From: Kribbella capetownensis
GTDB taxonomy: Bacteria; Actinomycetota; Actinomycetes; Propionibacteriales; Kribbellaceae
NCBI RefSeq assembly: GCF_004331485.1
Contig: NZ_SJKD01000011.1
Span: 186,001-250,000 of the forward strand
Direction: 5' to 3'
Length of the DNA stretch: 64,000 nt
Below, piece after piece: positions 62,306-64,000 of this stretch; within the stretch, counting starts at the first letter, position 1; each line of letters opens with the position of its first letter. Under the pieces are notes generated by a model, which saw nothing but the letters and a program-made list of their open reading frames with translations, was not told the origin of the DNA and did no database searches. The translations under genes and the position numbers were made by a program.

Positions 62306-62506
62306 TCAGTGACGCTTCCGGCGGTCCGCCTTCGACTGCTGACGCCGCCGCTTCCGCTCGCGCCGAGCCCGATCCTCCTCAGCATGACTAGGAGCGTTGC
62401 CGGCCGCTGCCGCGGTCCCCTCCCGAGCCTTGACCCGGGCATTCCGAATCAGAACCACAACCACACAAAGAATCGCCAGCCCAGCAAACATGAACAAGTA
62501 CCACAT
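62306..62506 (-). CDS. Small membrane protein with basic tail, 66 aa
   Basis: One N-terminal membrane helix (WYLFMFAGLAILCVVVVLI, residues 2-20) and a cytoplasmic tail rich in Arg, Lys and Glu that ends KADRRKRH. ATG 62506 follows GGGAGGGG at the right distance; in-frame extension upstream has no membrane or ribosome-site support. No family is recognised. The compact helix plus basic tail could be a membrane anchor for nucleic acid or acidic partner. Confidence 0.6.
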   Translation of the reverse strand: MWYLFMFAGLAILCVVVVLIRNARVKAREGTAAAAGNAPSHAEEDRARRERKRRRQQSKADRRKRH

Positions 62507-62658
62507 CCCGACCCCTCCCGATCCCGGCCGATTCTCTACGGCCTGACCGATACGCGCCTCATCCGCCGCGGGTGACAGCCGGTCCGCGAAGCTGCGTGCC
62601 GCGACCCACATAGGGTGAGCGCGACGCGGGAATCACGACGGAGGATCGGCGGCAGTAC

Positions 62659-63336
62659 ATGGAGAACGGAACTCGAAGTGAGCTCCTTGGCCGTCTGGCT
62701 GCGGCGGTCGGATCCGTTGCGAACGCGCATCCGACGCGGGTTGCCGTGGATGGGCCGCCGGCTGCGGGCAAGACCACGTTGGCTGATGAGCTTGCCCTCG
62801 TACTGCGCGCGCAGGGCCGGGACGTCATCCGCGCGACGATCGAGGACTTCCTGACGCCGCGGTCACAACGGTATCGGCGCGGCGAGGACTCCGCCGAGGG
62901 CTGCTATCACGACAGCTTCGACTTCGATGCGATGCACAAGGCACTGCTCGATCCGCTCGGCCCAGGTGGAGACCGAAGGTTTCGGCAGGCTGTGTACGAC
63001 AAGGTCACGGACACTCCGCGGTCCGAGCCGATCGTGACAGCACCCGCTGACGCCGTACTGCTCTTCGACGGCGTCTTCCTGATGCGCCCGGAACTGATCG
63101 ACCGGTGGGACCTGCGCATCTTCGTCTCCGCCCCGTTCGAGAACACGCTGGACCGTGCCCGGACCCGAGACCAGACCCCGTCCAGATCCGCGACAGAGGT
63201 CGAACGCCGCTATCGCAGCCGCTACATCCCGTCCCAGCAGTTCTACTTCGACACGGTCCGCCCGACCGACCAGGCCGACATCGTCGTCCACAACGACGAC
63301 CCCCACCACCCAGCCTGGGAAGCTCAACCACACTGA
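62659..63336 (+). CDS. Uridine-kinase-like P-loop phosphotransferase
   Basis: A 225-aa kinase of the uridine kinase/phosphoribulokinase group. The P-loop VDGPPAAGKTTLADEL is at about 28-43, the substrate-side ATIEDFLTPRSQRY follows near 55-68, and LLFDGVFLMRPEL holds the Walker-B Asp. The end has WDLRIFVSAPFENTLDRA and a Y-R-S-RY lid. Actinobacterial members are often annotated as uridine kinase without test. Nucleoside specificity is unknown. The tail lacks the usual C-terminal helix, making it slightly shorter than Udk. Confidence 0.8.
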   Translation: MENGTRSELLGRLAAAVGSVANAHPTRVAVDGPPAAGKTTLADELALVLRAQGRDVIRATIEDFLTPRSQRYRRGEDSAEGCYHDSFDFDAMHKALLDPLGPGGDRRFRQAVYDKVTDTPRSEPIVTAPADAVLLFDGVFLMRPELIDRWDLRIFVSAPFENTLDRARTRDQTPSRSATEVERRYRSRYIPSQQFYFDTVRPTDQADIVVHNDDPHHPAWEAQPH

Positions 63337-63483
63337 CCCTTCTTGCACCTTCCGACAGCTCGGCCGGCCCGAAGCGCAGATCTGCGAAGCGCTCTGCTGG
63401 AGCACCGTGAATCTGGTCATGATCCGCATCGGCGGCTACGGCACCCTCGAGCACCTCGGCGCGAACGTCGACCGAGGTCAATG

Positions 63484-63515
63484 AAGGGCTCCGGTAGAGC
63501 ACCACCGGAGCCCTT
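63484..63515. terminator. 12-bp hairpin terminator
   Basis: AAGGGCTCCGGT and ACCGGAGCCCTT are exact complements with an 8-base loop. It sits 10 bases beyond the stop of the leftward DUF4394 gene and about 150 bases past the kinase gene, so it can end transcripts from either side. The stretch 63337-63483 before it holds no convincing gene. Confidence 0.75.
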
Positions 63516-63525
63516 CGCGTGCGAG

Positions 63526-64000
63526 CTATCGACCGAGCGGAATGGCCAGGTCGACAACCTGGAAGTCACGCGGGAACGATCCGAGCCGTGTCGCCTTACC
63601 GGTGGTCAGCTCGATGTCGTACAGCCGCATCCGGTCGCCGGTGCTCAGTACTGCGAGCCCGCGGTTGCCGCCGTTCTGCGTGGAGATGTCGAACCCGGCC
63701 CACGGACCGGCATCGACCGTCAGCTTGCCGGTCGGCGCGAGCAGTCCGGCGTTCGCGGGCGACTGAATCACGACCTGGTCGAGCATGGTGTCGATGTCGA
63801 ACAGGGTCGTCGCGGTGTTCGGATCGAGGTCGTTGTTCGTGTACGCCGCCGCCGTTACCCCGGTCGCCGTCGTCGCCGGAGCAGGCGGTACGCCCGGGTA
63901 CGCCAGCGTGCCGTCGACAGCAGTCACGCCCGCCGCCGGCGCACCAGCGGGATCGTCGATGTTGTGGCGTAGGTTCTGGCCGGTATCACTGATCACGCGC
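63526..64000 (-). CDS. DUF4394-domain protein, C-terminal part (partial)
   Basis: At least 157 codons; the gene starts beyond the right edge of the window. The visible part matches the second half of DUF4394 proteins: SDTGQNLRHNID, VDGTLAYPG, AAYTNNDLDPNTATTLFDID and LDQVVIQSP, followed by short blades. Such proteins are usually secreted beta-propellers with a signal peptide, of unknown function. The stop is followed by a strong hairpin at 63484-63515. Confidence 0.85.
   Translation of the reverse strand, partial: RVISDTGQNLRHNIDDPAGAPAAGVTAVDGTLAYPGVPPAPATTATGVTAAAYTNNDLDPNTATTLFDIDTMLDQVVIQSPANAGLLAPTGKLTVDAGPWAGFDISTQNGGNRGLAVLSTGDRMRLYDIELTTGKATRLGSFPRDFQVVDLAIPLGR

Noticed and set aside
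63337..63483. Short rightward frame ending just before the terminator hairpin
   Set aside because: No clear start, no ribosome site and no recognised family; could be a remnant but cannot be supported.

Overview
The window is high-GC, gene-dense actinobacterial DNA. Frequent GTG starts, many start/stop overlaps, repeated GTAC-rich codon contexts, and the gene types (MsiK-like sugar ATPase, snapalysin, SoxR with an Fe-S cluster, DUF4394, PASTA-less Ser/Thr kinases, GAF-ANTAR protein) point to a soil actinomycete of the Kribbella/Nocardioidaceae kind. The genus is inferred from sequence style and was not tested. No rRNA, tRNA, CRISPR array, phage module or intact insertion sequence was seen. 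All functions are read from sequence motifs alone.

Layout. 1-3518: end of a sugar ABC importer (binding protein, two permeases) plus a GH13 alpha-glucosidase. 3511-7369: copper module copA / secreted His-rich protein / copZ / csoR with two palindromic operators. 7470-9385: ABC exporter. 9375-12956: YfhO-type membrane protein divergent from a polyprenol-phosphate-type GT2, a likely glycosylation pair. 12966-15296: MsiK-type ATPase with a structured leader, divergent from a LacI regulator with two overlapping operators. 15413-19178: snapalysin protease, SoxR, and a DEAD-box helicase behind a long multi-hairpin leader. 19180-26747: SelA-like PLP enzyme, secreted Ntn acylase, YbjQ protein, GH1 beta-glucosidase and sugar MFS transporter. 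26820-32572: YcaQ-like glycosylase, a three-gene operon of unknown role opposite a TetR gene, an MFS transporter and an EVE protein.

32585-38345: tripartite tricarboxylate transporter tctCBA, a ~165-nt near-perfect palindrome, and a CitAB/DcuSR-type two-component system. 38356-47769: mostly single metabolic genes (gamma-carbonic anhydrase, cupin, MalY-like lyase, TetR plus DHA2 efflux pump plus acetyltransferase, DHFR-like reductase, hydrolases) with one truncated phytase-like gene. 47811-52057: large secreted PQQ-type sugar dehydrogenase with PKD, F5/8C and ricin-lectin domains, and a topoisomerase IB. 52098-56840: signalling cluster (GAF-ANTAR, two Ser/Thr kinases, a SigB/F-type sigma factor, a Cys-rich small protein). 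56976-64000: beta-lactamase-family pseudogene, DUF1028 protein, secreted alpha-amylase, transglycosylase with a long Pro/Ser tail, small secreted and membrane proteins, uridine-kinase-like protein and a partial DUF4394 protein.

How it fits together. Secreted alpha-amylase, the sugar ABC importer, cytoplasmic alpha-glucosidase, MsiK-type ATPase and LacI regulator form a plausible starch/maltodextrin route. GH1 plus its MFS partner is a parallel beta-glucoside route. Least explained and most worth attention: the helicase leader RNA (16940-17186), the long palindrome (35721-35887), and the unknown operon at 28255-30033.
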